Of a stretch of 6,040 nt of DNA, positions 5,192-6,040 are shown in pieces; within the stretch, counting starts at the first letter, position 1, and each line of letters opens with the position of its first letter. The DNA is from an uncultured Bacteroidota bacterium (GTDB lineage: Bacteria; Bacteroidota; Bacteroidia; Chitinophagales; Chitinophagaceae). Both the position numbers and the translations under genes were made by a program. Under the pieces are notes generated by a model. That model had not been told where the DNA came from. It searched no databases and worked only from the letters and a program-made list of their open reading frames with translations. The DNA lies in assembly GCA_903912405.1 (NCBI GenBank), contig CAIWHF010000126.1, positions 1 through 6,040 on the forward strand, in the 5' to 3' direction.

Positions 5192-6040
5192 ATGAAAAAG
5201 ACCTTTCCATTAATAATTGTATTAATAACCCTTTCCGTATTGGGTGTTTTAGGCATTCAAATGCTATGGATCAAAAATGCCATTTGGGTAAAAAACGACC
5301 AATATCAGCAAGATGTAAAATCGTCTTTAGTAGATATCAAAACGGCTTTATATGAATCATTTTTACTAAAAAATGGCTATTACAGTTTTGCACAAGACAT
5401 GCAAAGCACGGGCTTCTTGCTGGAACATAGCTTTACTACTCAAAACTTAGGGAAAGATGAGATTACTCGTATTATAAGAAAAGAACTCATTAAAAATAAA
5501 ATCTCTCTTCCTTTTGATTATGCGATAACAAATATTTTCAACATGCCCATTATCTTCTCTGAAGGCTACAATGCAGAATACCTCAATAGGAGCATTAATT
5601 ATATTGTGACTCCAGAGCGAGCGGTGCAAGTTGAGACCTTGCATTTATATATACACGAGCCTAGTAACTATATTTTGAGTAAAATTAGTTGGATGATTAT
5701 TGCTTCTATCATCTTTACTACCATTATTATAGCAGCTTTTACACTTACCATCCGAACGGTATTTAACCAAAAGAAAATTGCGGAAGTAAAGAATGATTTT
5801 ATTAATAACATGACGCATGAATTTAAAACCCCCTTAGCTACAATTTCTTTGGCTGTAGATGCGCTTAATAATGAAAAAGTTATTCATGATGTAGAAAAAA
5901 TTAAATACTACAGTGGCATGATTAAAGAAGAAAATAAACGCATGAACAAACAAGTGGAAAAGATCTTGCAAGCGGCGCGCGTAGAACGACAAGAATTAAA
6001 ATTAATCTTACAAGAAGTAGATGCACACGAAACTATAGAA
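5192..6040 (+). CDS. Membrane sensor histidine kinase, N-terminal part (cut by right edge)
   Basis: Two-component sensor kinase that would autophosphorylate on His209 and pass the phosphate to a response regulator. The first 283 codons are in the window, open to the last base. Visible: transmembrane helix 1 (about residues 5-24); a periplasmic sensor region (about 28-163) with no domain I can name; transmembrane helix 2 (about 165-188); a short linker without an evident HAMP domain; and the HisKA H-box NDFINNMTHEFKTPLA at 201-216, with the phospho-acceptor in THEFKTP. The second dimerisation helix follows at about 235-268; the HATPase domain lies beyond the edge. The layout (N-terminal helix, IQMLWIKNAI just after it, and IRKELIKNKISLPFDYAI before the second helix) is typical of Bacteroidota kinases of the RprX type, but I do not assign that name. 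The ATG is chosen because the signal-anchor begins there. A cognate regulator is expected just downstream, outside the window. Confidence 0.93.
   Translation, partial: MKKTFPLIIVLITLSVLGVLGIQMLWIKNAIWVKNDQYQQDVKSSLVDIKTALYESFLLKNGYYSFAQDMQSTGFLLEHSFTTQNLGKDEITRIIRKELIKNKISLPFDYAITNIFNMPIIFSEGYNAEYLNRSINYIVTPERAVQVETLHLYIHEPSNYILSKISWMIIASIIFTTIIIAAFTLTIRTVFNQKKIAEVKNDFINNMTHEFKTPLATISLAVDALNNEKVIHDVEKIKYYSGMIKEENKRMNKQVEKILQAARVERQELKLILQEVDAHETIE

Noticed and set aside
5447..5644. 65-residue minus-strand ORF inside the kinase gene
   Set aside because: It is antisense to a clear histidine kinase reading frame that continues to the window edge, and its product has no recognisable features.

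Overview
The window looks like an ordinary chromosomal stretch of an AT-rich member of the Bacteroidota. The IF3, ThrRS, RNase Y and sensor-kinase proteins have the sequence flavour of that phylum. Start codons lack recognisable Shine-Dalgarno sequences, and two gene starts follow perfect matches to the Bacteroidota -7 promoter element TAnnTTTG. The fine taxonomic position (a Chitinophagales/Sphingobacteriales-like lineage) is a guess from protein similarity remembered, not searched.

Layout, left to right. (1) 1-308, minus strand: the N-terminal 102 codons of RNase Y (membrane anchor plus start of the coiled coil), running off the left edge. (2) 309-518: a 210-bp divergent intergenic region holding short inverted repeats but no gene. 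(3) 519-1328, plus strand: an SH3b-NlpC/P60 cysteine peptidase, probably cytoplasmic, with an unusual TTG or GTG start. (4) 1341-2417, minus strand: a secreted protein made almost entirely of about ten degenerate 35-residue repeats, function unknown, convergent with the peptidase and only 12 bp away. (5) 2432-2470: a strong intrinsic terminator on the minus strand. (6) 2483-3037, minus strand: infC (IF3). (7) 3092-5044, minus strand: thrS (threonyl-tRNA synthetase). (8) 5045-5191: a divergent promoter region. (9) 5192-6040, plus strand: a membrane sensor histidine kinase, cut by the right edge after the start of its HisKA domain.

thrS and infC form a short translation operon (54-bp spacer) that ends at the terminator. 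The usual partners rpmI and rplT do not follow infC, so this lineage seems to have split the common thrS-infC-rpmI-rplT cluster. The repeat-protein gene begins only 14 bp beyond the terminator T-tract, which leaves open how it is transcribed. The kinase gene has a TATTTTTG box ending 6 bp before its ATG, suggesting a leaderless or nearly leaderless mRNA.

I see no mobile element, CRISPR array, tRNA, rRNA or obvious defence system. The least explained items are the repeat protein and the regulatory geometry around it. I do not see evidence for a new multi-gene system.
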